A program made the translations under genes and the position numbers. A stretch of DNA of 64,000 bases from assembly GCF_004349135.1 (NCBI RefSeq), contig NZ_SMFN01000001.1, positions 62,001-126,000 on the forward strand, written 5' to 3'. This DNA is from Flavobacterium sandaracinum (GTDB lineage: Bacteria > Bacteroidota > Bacteroidia > Flavobacteriales > Flavobacteriaceae). Positions 25,999 through 35,164 of the stretch are shown one piece after another. The first letter of the stretch is position 1. Each line of letters starts with the position of its first letter. A model generated the notes under the pieces. The model searched no databases and was not told where the DNA came from. It saw nothing but the letters and a program-made list of their open reading frames with translations.

Positions 25999-28900
25999 TT
26001 ATTTTAAAAATTTTATTTTTCCAGTAGGAGTTAATTTGAATTCATAGTCTTCCACTAAACAATCAAATGAATTTGCACCAATTTTAATCCATGGATATTT
26101 TTTATGTTCTCCAACATTTTTTCCACCTTTCATACCTGTCTTTAAGCCCATAAATTCGGTTATTCGTTTCTTATCTCTTGCTTCTGAATGATGTAACAGT
26201 TTAATTTCAGCATATTTTTCAACATCCATTTGAGTAATTTCAAATAATCGTTCTAATAATTTATCTGCTGACATTTCAAATAATTCTTTTGGAGATTTAT
26301 CATAGATTAAAACCATTTTCCCTTTCGTTAGGATGTATTTTAACGGATTTAGATTTTCATCTTTTTCTGGAGCAATTGGATATAGCTTTTTATCTTCATT
26401 GCTTAATTTAAAATACTTTCCTGCATCAATAATATTAATAAGTTGATTACTTCTTGATATTTTACCTTTTTTATCCAATCCTTCATAAATTGCTATACAA
26501 TAATTCCCATCATTCTTAGCGTGATAAAATTGTTTATGTCCGTGTCTTGAAACATCGCGATGCTTTTTTATGAATAGCGGATTGGTTACATCACTTGTAT
26601 AATAACGAATTTTCTTTATTGGAACTGGTTTTCCGCTTTTGTTTGGTAAAACATATATATCATTTTTGATTTTATTTTCAAAAACTTGAATTGCATCTTT
26701 TATTGGTTGCTCCTCTTCTTCTTTAACGTTTTTTAATTGCTTTCTTAATTCTTCAATTTCTTTTTTGATTAATCTTTCATGTTCTCGTCCACTACTAACA
26801 ATTTCTTTTATTTTATCATCAACAATGTTTTTCAAATCTGCATCTTTAAACATTTCGATTCCTTGACGTTTTACGTATTTGATAATTTCTTGGTTTTCTC
26901 CTGTTTTCTTATTTATTTCTTCTCTTAAAATAGCTCCATAAAAACTTTCTTTATGCAATGCGCCGCGCACGGTATCTCCCTGTTTGTATTTTATCTCACC
27001 CTTTTCATTTCTCTGAATAATCCCTCTTTTTCGAATGGCTTTTTTACTTTGAACAGGCAAATTATCTGGTGTGTGATGACTAATCAATGTGTTATTATCG
27101 AAATCATCGACATCTTTATGAAAATCTTCCCAAGGAATTCTGTGTGAGAATGATGGTTTGGGTTTGCCAAAAAATTCAAATTGTTCTAAATCGTGATAAT
27201 AATTGGCAAGAGCATCATTAATATCTCTAGAACAACAAGCAACAACAACTGCATCTTTAGCGTGATGTGCATGATTATCTCTTGATTTTTCATTTAAACC
27301 CCACATCTGACGCAAATTTGCTGTGGTTTTTCCTTTGATTGGATAGACTTTATTGAAAACCGTTTTTAGAAATAAATTACCGTATTTACTAATAATGCCA
27401 ATATCAACCGATTGACTGTTTTTAAATCCTTCTGGAACTTCTTCCATAATAAATGATTTGTATTTCTTGAAATAATAAGAATATTCAAATCGTAATTTGG
27501 TTCGTTCAATAATATACTTATCTCGCTTATCTTTGGTTGATGCTGCCTTTACTTTTTTAGATAAATCTTTGATTTGTTGTTCTATTCCTTTATATTTAGC
27601 ATACCAATGTTTTATTCTCGGTAAGATATCTTCATGATTAGGACATTCAAATGGAATTTTATCTTTTTTGGTTTGACGATTATACACAGCACTACACAAA
27701 GTTTTGTTCATTTGTGAGTTATCCAAACTTCTACTTCGTGGAATAGTATGTTCAATATCAAACTTAGGATTTTTGCCTATAAAATCCGATAAACAAATCG
27801 TTTTTCCCGTATAAAGACAAACTTTGTTTTGCTCTATCCAAAGCTGATATTTTACAATATCAGTATCAGTAGGTTCGTAATTGCTATCATTTGAATTTGC
27901 ATCCTTACAACCTTCAACTTCAAGATCGCCTCTAAAAATTGATTTTATTTCTTCGCTATATTTACTTCTTCTGTCTTTTAAAATTTCATTCCGTTGTCTT
28001 ATAGCAACTCTTTCATTAGATGAATTTAATTCTCTGGGCATTTCGATATGAATCAAAGTTTCTTCATCAATCATGTCGTCTTTCATTAATTGATTGACAA
28101 CTTTTTTTAATTGATGCAAAGATCGCATTGCCATTGGATTTTTAATGGAAGAAATTAACGGACTTTCTAAATACTTCTTACCGTCAACATTACTTCTATT
28201 TGCTTTTTTATAAACCTCAATCGCTGATGGATGGTATAATTTTTTCAAACTTTCTTCGGTAACATTAAAATTATCACTTAAAAAAGTTTTTAAAATTTCA
28301 TCTATCGTCTGTTTTTTGGCAAATTCTCCTCTGCCTGAATTGAGCTTCATTTGATTAGAAAACAATTCAAAACATTCAGATAAAATCTTAATTTGTAAGA
28401 TTTCTGGCATTTCGTTCCATTTTTTTGTTCCAAAAAAGTCTTTTACTTGTTTTTCTAATCCGTTTCGGTAAACTTCTGCAACGAACTTATTTGTTGAACT
28501 CCAAGTTCCATTTTCTTTTTTTACATTCTTGATTAATCCGTTAACAATATCAATATCATTGCTATATAACTTATACTTTTTTATAATTGAAGTAATCTCA
28601 TTATTTATTACATTTCTGTTTTCTTCATTATTCCAGATTTCCATCGGCAAAATATTTTTCATATTTGCCAAGAAAACAGCATGAGAATAAATAAGATTTT
28701 GTCTTAAATACGGTAGAATATTTCGAATTGCTTTCAAACTCAATGACCCATAATCTTGTTTCAGTTTTATTTTAGAAAACTTTGGTGCTGTTTTTTCATC
28801 GCAATTCAAATTTTCAATTGCAAATTGTTTTAGCAATGCTTCATTATCATATCGGAATAAAACGTGCCACACATCATCAATGATATCTTCAATTGATTTT

Positions 28901-30348
28901 TGGATTTTCAAATCACCTTGTGTTTTTGTATTTTTCACAAAATTTAAAAGTAAACTCTCTTTCCAATCTGCACCGAAAACATCAACTAAATTTGCAATCG
29001 TCGGACATCCTGCAACATTACTTCCTAAAGTATAATTAAACAAAACGTTTTCATTTGAAATTTGTTTGTCCTTATAATATTTAGGAACTAATCCTTTTGG
29101 AGTTAACTTTTTTGCAATATCCGAGAAATCAAAATTGGCTCTAGATTTTCTGAAAAATAAAGATTGAATTTGTTCTCTTTCATCTTCAGTTAATAATCTT
29201 AATTTTTCATCTGTTGGCAATTTAATTTTCACATTATTCAAATAACTTAACATTCTGAATTCTTCAAAATCGGGATGAGAAATTGGCACACATGCTTTTC
29301 TATTTTCAAGCGGACATTTGGCAACCAAACCTTTTTGAGATTTTAAAGGTCTTTGAAAAAAAATTGCCTTTTCAATCGCATCTTTTATATGATTCGGAAT
29401 ATTTTGTCTGTTGCAGACAAATTTAAATTCAGTTAAATAATGGTCAATTCTATGTGTATACTCGCCACGTATTTTTTCACCATTATGATATAATAGATAG
29501 AAATATTCTCCTAAAGTGGAACATTTTTCTTCCAATATTTTTTCTGTTAAATCACTAATTGCACGTTTAACTAGTCCTAGAAATTCTTTTTTATTTAGTC
29601 GTTCATGAAATTTTTCTTTTACACCTGCATAAATGGAATTTGAATTTTCCTTTATAATTGCATTAAAAGCTCTTGATAGAGTAAATAAAGGTTTATTACC
29701 TACTTCATCTTTGTCAAAACTTGATAAAAATTCTGAGAAAGATTCTGAAAACTCAAGAATTGAATTTGCATCATTAATTATACTTGTTATTTCAGAATTC
29801 TTTTCTTCGATAATAGAATTATCAGAATTATCCAATCTATTACTCAAAAAACCTCGTCTCTGGGCGATATGATAAAAAGCTCTTCCTAAAATATATCTAT
29901 CTTCTTTTTTACTAAAATCAAGTTCCTCTTTTGCTGCCCTAAATCTGAATTTATATGGGTTTTTATTTTGAAGTTTTCTATTCTCTTCATCGTCTTGATT
30001 GTCTGTACTTAACCAGAATCTGAATTCATCATTTTGAGGATAAATTTTCTTATATCTCCAATCTGCTAATTCATCATTTGATAATTTTGGGCATAAGTCA
30101 TTATCAGAAAGAACTTTGAGTAATTCAATTTTTCTGATTTTTCGTCTGTATTTTAATTTTCTAGCACTTCTAAATTCAGTACGCTTGGCTGCCTTAGAAC
30201 TTTCACTATTTGTCTTTGCTTCGATGCTTACTCCTTCTGAAAATATCCTAACACCTTTATCTACTAGAGAAAAATCATTTCCATCTTTATCCACAATCGC
30301 CCATCCAATCGAGTTTGTTCCTAAATCTAATCCTAATATTTTTGCCAT
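25999..30348 (-). CDS. cas9: CRISPR-associated endonuclease Cas9 (subtype II-C)
   Basis: Cas9 cuts DNA matched by the crRNA:tracrRNA pair. RuvC-I is ILGLDLGTNSIGWA with catalytic Asp8. An Arg-rich bridge helix follows (RSARKLKYRRKIRKIELL). RuvC-II is IHIEMPREL (about 766), HNH is FDIEHTIPRSRSLDNSQ with the catalytic His near 865, and RuvC-III is HHAKDAVVVA (about 1024). All nuclease residues look intact. A frame opens 18 codons earlier at 30402, but the RuvC-I strand normally lies at the very N-terminus, so I prefer the ATG at 30348 (1449 residues). This is long for II-C, as in other Bacteroidota. The gene faces the array from the far side, opposite in strand to cas1-cas2. Confidence 0.96.
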   Translation of the reverse strand: MAKILGLDLGTNSIGWAIVDKDGNDFSLVDKGVRIFSEGVSIEAKTNSESSKAAKRTEFRSARKLKYRRKIRKIELLKVLSDNDLCPKLSNDELADWRYKKIYPQNDEFRFWLSTDNQDDEENRKLQNKNPYKFRFRAAKEELDFSKKEDRYILGRAFYHIAQRRGFLSNRLDNSDNSIIEEKNSEITSIINDANSILEFSESFSEFLSSFDKDEVGNKPLFTLSRAFNAIIKENSNSIYAGVKEKFHERLNKKEFLGLVKRAISDLTEKILEEKCSTLGEYFYLLYHNGEKIRGEYTHRIDHYLTEFKFVCNRQNIPNHIKDAIEKAIFFQRPLKSQKGLVAKCPLENRKACVPISHPDFEEFRMLSYLNNVKIKLPTDEKLRLLTEDEREQIQSLFFRKSRANFDFSDIAKKLTPKGLVPKYYKDKQISNENVLFNYTLGSNVAGCPTIANLVDVFGADWKESLLLNFVKNTKTQGDLKIQKSIEDIIDDVWHVLFRYDNEALLKQFAIENLNCDEKTAPKFSKIKLKQDYGSLSLKAIRNILPYLRQNLIYSHAVFLANMKNILPMEIWNNEENRNVINNEITSIIKKYKLYSNDIDIVNGLIKNVKKENGTWSSTNKFVAEVYRNGLEKQVKDFFGTKKWNEMPEILQIKILSECFELFSNQMKLNSGRGEFAKKQTIDEILKTFLSDNFNVTEESLKKLYHPSAIEVYKKANRSNVDGKKYLESPLISSIKNPMAMRSLHQLKKVVNQLMKDDMIDEETLIHIEMPRELNSSNERVAIRQRNEILKDRRSKYSEEIKSIFRGDLEVEGCKDANSNDSNYEPTDTDIVKYQLWIEQNKVCLYTGKTICLSDFIGKNPKFDIEHTIPRSRSLDNSQMNKTLCSAVYNRQTKKDKIPFECPNHEDILPRIKHWYAKYKGIEQQIKDLSKKVKAASTKDKRDKYIIERTKLRFEYSYYFKKYKSFIMEEVPEGFKNSQSVDIGIISKYGNLFLKTVFNKVYPIKGKTTANLRQMWGLNEKSRDNHAHHAKDAVVVACCSRDINDALANYYHDLEQFEFFGKPKPSFSHRIPWEDFHKDVDDFDNNTLISHHTPDNLPVQSKKAIRKRGIIQRNEKGEIKYKQGDTVRGALHKESFYGAILREEINKKTGENQEIIKYVKRQGIEMFKDADLKNIVDDKIKEIVSSGREHERLIKKEIEELRKQLKNVKEEEEQPIKDAIQVFENKIKNDIYVLPNKSGKPVPIKKIRYYTSDVTNPLFIKKHRDVSRHGHKQFYHAKNDGNYCIAIYEGLDKKGKISRSNQLINIIDAGKYFKLSNEDKKLYPIAPEKDENLNPLKYILTKGKMVLIYDKSPKELFEMSADKLLERLFEITQMDVEKYAEIKLLHHSEARDKKRITEFMGLKTGMKGGKNVGEHKKYPWIKIGANSFDCLVEDYEFKLTPTGKIKFLK

Positions 30349-30418
30349 TTCAATCTGTGTTTTGTAAGAGTTTTGAAAAATACGTATAAAATAATTAGCC
30401 ATTTTACGGTTTTCCTCA

Positions 30419-30449
30419 TTGCAACATAACTATTTTTTGTTTAGGTTTG
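30419..30449 (+). promoter_or_regulatory. tracrRNA promoter (TTG-N20-TAGGTTTG)
   Basis: TTG (30419-30421) and TAGGTTTG (30442-30449) are 20 bp apart. The predicted start, about 30454-30456, is a few bases before the anti-repeat. Confidence 0.65.
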
Positions 30450-30455
30450 TAACTG

Positions 30456-30545
30456 ATTAAAATTTCTAATCTTTAATCTTATCACAATAAGGCTATATGC
30501 CGTAGATGAAAATCTTTAGTCCTGCTTCGGTGGGACTTTTTTTTT
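30456..30545 (+). ncRNA. tracrRNA
   Basis: The anti-repeat at 30463-30478 (TTTCTAATCTTTAATC) is identical to the complement of the CRISPR repeat over 16 nt. After a bulge, CACAA (30483-30487) pairs again. Then come a short stem GGC-tatat-GCC, a small hairpin AGAT-gaaa-ATCT, and an 8-bp terminator stem with a UUCG loop (AGTCCTGC...GTGGGACT) followed by nine T. The whole is about 90 nt, with a matched promoter upstream. It diverges from cas9. This is the RNA that would guide repeat processing by RNase III and load Cas9. Confidence 0.92.
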
Positions 30546-30577
30546 GAAAACAACTCATAATTTCACACCAAAACCCT

Positions 30578-30678
30578 AGCCCTGATGGCAGCGGCATCTC
30601 CCGATATAGAAAAACAAGGCTTTTTCAGCCTTAGTTTTTTATTAATCGGGAATACAGCGAACAGCAGGAAATGGCTTC
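30578..30678 (+). repeat. Dispersed flavobacterial repeat with internal hairpin, copy 2
   Basis: The ends AGCCCTGATGGCAGCGGC and ACAGCAGGAAATGGCTTC match the copy at 18181-18259. The middle is a different nested hairpin (CCCGAT...ATCGGG around AAGGC...GCCTT). It lies 33 bp after the tracrRNA terminator. Confidence 0.65.
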
Positions 30679-30726
30679 AAATGAAAACATTTTTCAACAT
30701 AAAACGACTATTAATAATGGTTTTAT

Positions 30727-30757
30727 TTTGTACTTTCATACTGCTTTAGTATCTTTC
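30727..30757 (+). promoter_or_regulatory. Promoter of the DUF349 gene (TTTG-N19-TATCTTTC)
   Basis: TTTG (30727-30730) and TATCTTTC (30750-30757) are 19 bp apart, with one mismatch in the -7 box. The start would be near 30762, 33 nt before the ATG at 30795. Confidence 0.55.
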
Positions 30758-30794
30758 GCAATAGATATAAATACAAACCTTACACATTGAAAAA

Positions 30795-32813
30795 ATGTTA
30801 GAAGAAAAGAATGATAACCTGTCTCGTCAGGAAAACGAAGCAGATGGAAACTTAGAAAACAATGCTACGGCATCCGATCAATTCCAAAAGGAACACCTTG
30901 AAGCAACACCTGAAACAGAACCAAGTGATATGCCAGCCGAAGATAACGTAGTTGTTCCTGCTGAAGTATCCCCCACTGATACTGCTATGGACACTAACAA
31001 CCAGATGGCTCTAGACGCCATTGCTGACACAAACGCAGAGGAAAGTGAAGACGACACACTTAAAGATCGTCATGAAATTTCTATGCAAGATTATGATACC
31101 TTATCATTAGAACAACTTGTTGAGGAATTGAAAAATTTAGTTTCCAATGAAAAAGTGATGTCTTTTAAGGATCACATAGAAGAAGTAAAAAAAGCATTCT
31201 TAGCTAAATACAACCACCTTATAGAAGAGAAGAAAGAGGAATTTCTTGCTGAAAACCAAGATCCTACTGAGGATTTTCAATATCACTCGCCTTTAAAAAC
31301 TCAATTTGATAAGTTCTACTCTCAATTTAGAGATACTAAAAACACTCATTTCAAGAGTTTACAAACCAACCTAAAAACAAATTTAGAGAATCGATTGGCT
31401 ATTGTTGAAGAACTAAAAGAGCTAATTAATCCACAAGAGAACATCAAAGATACCTTGAAACATTTTAATGATTTAAGAGAAAGATGGAAAAATGCTGGTC
31501 CAATTCCTAAAGACAAATACAACCACGTTTGGAACAACTTCCATTTTCATGTGGAAAATTTCTACGATTATTTACACCTGGATCGAGAGGCTCGAGACTT
31601 AGATTTCAAGCACAATTTAGAGCAAAAGCAAAAAATTGTAGCCCGAGTAGAAGAATTGGTAAATGAAGCTGATATTAACAAGGCTTTTAGAGAATTACAA
31701 GACTTACACCGAATTTGGAAAGAAGACATTGGACCGGTTTCGAGAGAACACCGTGATGAAATATGGAACAAGTTCAGTGATTTAACAAAACAAATGCATG
31801 ACAAACGCGAAGTGTTATTTGAAAATCAAAGAGGTACAGAACTTGAAAATCTAGAAAAGAAAAAGGAGATTATTGCTAAAATTGAAGTTTTGGCGACTGA
31901 AAAAGTCAATGCACACGCTCAATGGTTGGCACAGATCGAAAAAGTAGAGGCTTTGCGCACCGCTTTCTTCTCAGCTGGAAAAGTTCCTTCGGATGTAAAC
32001 GAAGAGACTTGGGCTAGTTTTAAAACTGCTGTTAGAAATTTCAATTCGTTTAAAAATTCGTTTTACAAAGACATTAAAAAAGATCAAAATGATAATTTAA
32101 GTCTAAAAACTGCTTTGGTCCTCAAGGCTAAAGAATTGCAAGAAAGCCAAGATTTTGCTGCTACAACACCTATCATGAAGCAAATTCAAGAGGAGTGGAA
32201 ACAGATTGGACATGTGCCAAGAAAATATTCAGACAAAATCTGGAAGGAATTCAAAGACGCTTGTAATCATTATTTTGAAAAGTTAAAAGAACAAAAAAAC
32301 GAAGAAAATAGCGAAGAGGTAGAAGCTTTTGACAACAAAAAAGCATACTTGGAAACGTTGAGAGAATTCCAATTGAGTGGAGATCATAAAACTGATTTAG
32401 ACGCTATTAAATTGCATATCGAAACTTGGAAAAACTTTGGAAAAGTGCCTTTCCCAAGAAGACACATTGAGGGAAAATTCAATAAAATTCTGGATGCTCT
32501 GTTTGAAAAATTGAGTTTGAGTAAAAAAGACACAGATATGATGCGTTTTGCCAATAGAATGGATCATTTATCTGAAAGTCATGACACACGCAAACTGGAA
32601 AATGAAAAGATTTTCTTGATGCGAAAAATTGATGAAGTACAGAATGAAATTTTACAATTGGAAAACAATATTCAGTTTTTTACCAATACTCGTAATGCTA
32701 AAAAAGAAAATTCTATCGTATTAGAAGTTCGTAAAAATATTGCTATTCATAAAGAAAGTCTTGATGTGTGGAAAGAAAAACTAAAACAATTGCGAAACTT
32801 GAAAATCGAATAA
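30795..32813 (+). CDS. DUF349-repeat coiled-coil protein
   Basis: The 672-residue protein has a long acidic, low-complexity N-terminus (about 1-100), then about four to five repeats of the DUF349 unit (LRERWKNAGPIPKDKYNHVWNNF, LHRIWKEDIGPVSREHRDEIWNKF, IQEEWKQIGHVPRKYSDKIWKEF, IETWKNFGKVPFPRRHIEGKFN). A coiled coil ends it. DUF349 proteins are widespread in Bacteroidota and of unknown function; the charged helical repeats suggest a structural or nucleic-acid-associated role. It has its own promoter and terminator. Confidence 0.85.
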   Translation: MLEEKNDNLSRQENEADGNLENNATASDQFQKEHLEATPETEPSDMPAEDNVVVPAEVSPTDTAMDTNNQMALDAIADTNAEESEDDTLKDRHEISMQDYDTLSLEQLVEELKNLVSNEKVMSFKDHIEEVKKAFLAKYNHLIEEKKEEFLAENQDPTEDFQYHSPLKTQFDKFYSQFRDTKNTHFKSLQTNLKTNLENRLAIVEELKELINPQENIKDTLKHFNDLRERWKNAGPIPKDKYNHVWNNFHFHVENFYDYLHLDREARDLDFKHNLEQKQKIVARVEELVNEADINKAFRELQDLHRIWKEDIGPVSREHRDEIWNKFSDLTKQMHDKREVLFENQRGTELENLEKKKEIIAKIEVLATEKVNAHAQWLAQIEKVEALRTAFFSAGKVPSDVNEETWASFKTAVRNFNSFKNSFYKDIKKDQNDNLSLKTALVLKAKELQESQDFAATTPIMKQIQEEWKQIGHVPRKYSDKIWKEFKDACNHYFEKLKEQKNEENSEEVEAFDNKKAYLETLREFQLSGDHKTDLDAIKLHIETWKNFGKVPFPRRHIEGKFNKILDALFEKLSLSKKDTDMMRFANRMDHLSESHDTRKLENEKIFLMRKIDEVQNEILQLENNIQFFTNTRNAKKENSIVLEVRKNIAIHKESLDVWKEKLKQLRNLKIE

Positions 32814-32839
32814 TTATATTTTTTCACGTATAAAAACTT

Positions 32840-32873
32840 GAGGCTGTCCATTATAGACAGCCTCTTTTTTTTG
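32840..32873 (+). terminator. Terminator after DUF349 gene
   Basis: GAGGCTGTC (32840-32848) pairs with GACAGCCTC, followed by T8. Confidence 0.85.
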
Positions 32874-32890
32874 TTCTAGCTTATCGCTTT

Positions 32891-32904
32891 ATGATAATTA
32901 TCAT
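32891..32904. promoter_or_regulatory. Fnr-type box upstream of hemN
   Basis: ATGATAATTATCAT is a perfect 14-bp palindrome. Its centre is 29.5 bp before the -7 box TACTTTTG (32927-32934), which puts it at -41.5 from a start at 32939. Confidence 0.7.
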
Positions 32905-32956
32905 TTTAATAGTTGCGCAGTCGTTTTACTTTTGATAAATATTAAATGACGCTGCT

Positions 32957-34321
32957 ATGAAAAATTCTTTAATTCAAAAATACAATGTTCCAGGACCCAG
33001 ATACACCAGTTATCCAACGGTCCCGTATTGGGATGAAGTTGATTTCTCATACGAACTTTGGACAGCAACTCTAAAAAAATCATTCATAGAAAGTAATGGA
33101 CCAGAAGGCATCAGTCTTTATATTCATTTGCCTTTTTGCGAAAGTTTATGCACATTTTGTGGCTGCAACAAGCGCATCACAAAAAATCATAGCGTAGAAC
33201 ACCCTTACATCGAAGCAGTATTGAAAGAATGGACAATTTATTGTAAAATCCTTGGAGAAAAACCAAGTATAAAAGAAATTCATTTAGGCGGTGGCACTCC
33301 TACTTTTTTCTCCACTAAAAACTTAGAGGACTTAATAAACGGTATTTTCTCTCATGCCACGAAAGCGCCAAATCATGAATTTAGTTTTGAAGGACATCCT
33401 AACAATACCTCTCATGAACATTTGCAAAAGCTGTATGATTTAGGTTTTAGAAGAGTCAGTTTTGGCGTACAGGATTACTCCGTAAAAGTTCAAAAAGCAA
33501 TTCATAGAGAACAGCCCTTTCATAATGTGGCAAAAGTGACGTTTTGGGCTAGAGAAATTGGGTATACTTCTATTGGTCACGATATTATTTTTGGTTTGCC
33601 ATTTCAGGAGGTCGAAGATATTGTTGATACCATTGAGAAAACTAAATCATTACAGCCAAATCGATTGGCATTTTATAGTTACGCTCATGTTCCTTGGATA
33701 AAAGGAAATGGACAACGCGGATTTAAAGACGAGGACATTCCACAAGACGACAAAAAAAGAAGGTTATATGAAACTGGCAAAAAATTACTTTTCGAAAATG
33801 GGTATCATGAAATTGGAATGGATCATTTTGCCTTAGAAACAGACAGTTTGTATGAAGCATTTCAAAAGGGCACACTACACCGTAATTTTATGGGATACAG
33901 TTCCTCTAAAACGAAGTTGATGCTTGGATTAGGTGTTTCCGCAATTAGTGATAGTTGGTATAGTTTTGCTCAAAATGTAAAAAATCTAGAAGATTATTAT
34001 CAAATATTAGAATGGGATAAATTACCCGTTTTTAGAGGACACGTATTGACCACAGAAGACCTCATCATAAGAAAACATATTTTGAATCTGATGTGCCAAT
34101 TTAAAACGTCTTGGAATGATACGGAAGGCTATTTCAACGAGATCCCCGAAATAGTAAATCAGTTAAAAGAAATGGAAAATGATGGTTTACTACTCATTAA
34201 AGATAATTTCATGGAGGTTACTGAAAAGGGTAAACCTTATGTTCGCAATATCTGTATGGCATTTGATTTGCGATTGAAAAGAAAAGCGCCGGAAACAGAA
34301 TTATTTTCGATGACGATATAA
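32957..34321 (+). CDS. hemN: Oxygen-independent coproporphyrinogen III oxidase
   Basis: The radical SAM enzyme decarboxylates coproporphyrinogen III to protoporphyrinogen IX without oxygen, in the cytoplasm. The cluster-binding motif is CESLCTFCGC (Cys-x3-Cys-x2-Cys) after YIHLPF. The N-terminal YNVPGPRYTSYPTVP and GGGTPTFFS are typical of true HemN as opposed to HemW. The 454-residue length is normal. It stands alone between two terminators with an Fnr-type box upstream, consistent with induction at low oxygen together with the cbb3 oxidase that needs its heme. Confidence 0.95.
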   Translation: MKNSLIQKYNVPGPRYTSYPTVPYWDEVDFSYELWTATLKKSFIESNGPEGISLYIHLPFCESLCTFCGCNKRITKNHSVEHPYIEAVLKEWTIYCKILGEKPSIKEIHLGGGTPTFFSTKNLEDLINGIFSHATKAPNHEFSFEGHPNNTSHEHLQKLYDLGFRRVSFGVQDYSVKVQKAIHREQPFHNVAKVTFWAREIGYTSIGHDIIFGLPFQEVEDIVDTIEKTKSLQPNRLAFYSYAHVPWIKGNGQRGFKDEDIPQDDKKRRLYETGKKLLFENGYHEIGMDHFALETDSLYEAFQKGTLHRNFMGYSSSKTKLMLGLGVSAISDSWYSFAQNVKNLEDYYQILEWDKLPVFRGHVLTTEDLIIRKHILNLMCQFKTSWNDTEGYFNEIPEIVNQLKEMENDGLLLIKDNFMEVTEKGKPYVRNICMAFDLRLKRKAPETELFSMTI

Positions 34322-34335
34322 TTTTTAACCTTTTT

Positions 34336-34373
34336 CATATAAAAAGCACGCCATTCAGCGTGCTTTTTATATG
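34336..34373. terminator. Bidirectional terminator between hemN and the cco cluster
   Basis: Perfect 16-bp arms CATATAAAAAGCACGC (34336-34351) and its complement (34358-34373), 6-nt loop. Confidence 0.8.
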
Positions 34374-34389
34374 AAAAATTGCGAAAAGG

Positions 34390-35091
34390 TTAGTGACAGT
34401 TTGGATCAGCTTGAATAAACAAGCTCATGTTAGATGGGGAAATATAAGGAATTCCTAATCCCAATCCTCTCAAGATAAATAAACAACCAATGCATACCGC
34501 CACATAAGGAATTGCTTTTTGGATTCTGTTGCGAATGGGCAAGGTTATAAAGGAGTTGACATACACCACGCTGCTCATCAAGGGAACAGTTCCTAATCCA
34601 AATAAAATCATGTATAAGACGCCCAAACTTTCGCTTTGCATAGCAATAGCTCCAAATAAAGCGACATAAACCATTCCGCATGGTAAGAAACCGTTGAGTA
34701 AACCAATGGTAAAGAGGGATTTAAAACTCTTGTTTCTAAACTGACTTCCTAAAGCAGTTTTAATTTTAGAAATCAATTTGAAAACTGGTTTTGAAAAGTT
34801 ATATTTCGCAAAAATTTTGTCTGGAATCAAAACTATTAAAATCATGGCTACGCCAATAAAAATAGATAAATTCTGCTGCAAACCAGCCAATAAAAATCCT
34901 TTCCCCAGCAGTCCAAAGACAAATCCAATGGTACCGTAAGCCGTTAATCTTCCTAAATGATACGTGATGATTTGAATTGCTTTCTTGGTCTGATTAGTGC
35001 GATCTACAGGTAACATCATAGCAATAGGACCACACATGCCAATGCAATGAAAACTACTTATTAAACCAAAAATAAAGGCAGAGTAAAGCAT
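34390..35091 (-). CDS. Sulfite exporter TauE/SafE-like membrane protein of the cco cluster
   Basis: The 233-residue protein has about six transmembrane segments. Two Cys-containing membrane motifs are visible: SSFHCIGMCGP (residues 12-22) and GFLPCGMVYVAL (about 135), the pattern of the SafE/DsbD-like family that sits in cbb3 clusters. These Cys and Met residues could carry copper or electrons, so a role in copper supply or oxidase maturation is likely. It is the last gene of the cco operon, 73 bp after ccoH. Transport of sulfite is not supported by context. Confidence 0.75.
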   Translation of the reverse strand: MLYSAFIFGLISSFHCIGMCGPIAMMLPVDRTNQTKKAIQIITYHLGRLTAYGTIGFVFGLLGKGFLLAGLQQNLSIFIGVAMILIVLIPDKIFAKYNFSKPVFKLISKIKTALGSQFRNKSFKSLFTIGLLNGFLPCGMVYVALFGAIAMQSESLGVLYMILFGLGTVPLMSSVVYVNSFITLPIRNRIQKAIPYVAVCIGCLFILRGLGLGIPYISPSNMSLFIQADPNCH

Positions 35092-35164
35092 TTTTTGTAG
35101 GGTAATGTCCAGAAGTCCAAAGTCTTAAAGTTTACTGTAAACTTAAAAGTTTTATTCTTCTTGA

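Noticed and set aside
30349..30402. Possible 18-residue N-terminal extension of Cas9
   Set aside because: RuvC-I normally begins at the N-terminus, and the ATG at 30348 gives MAKILGLDLGTNS. The extension shows no family match.
34390..35091. Sulfite export by the TauE/SafE-like protein
   Set aside because: The family name is generic; the cco cluster context and Cys motifs point to oxidase maturation or copper handling.
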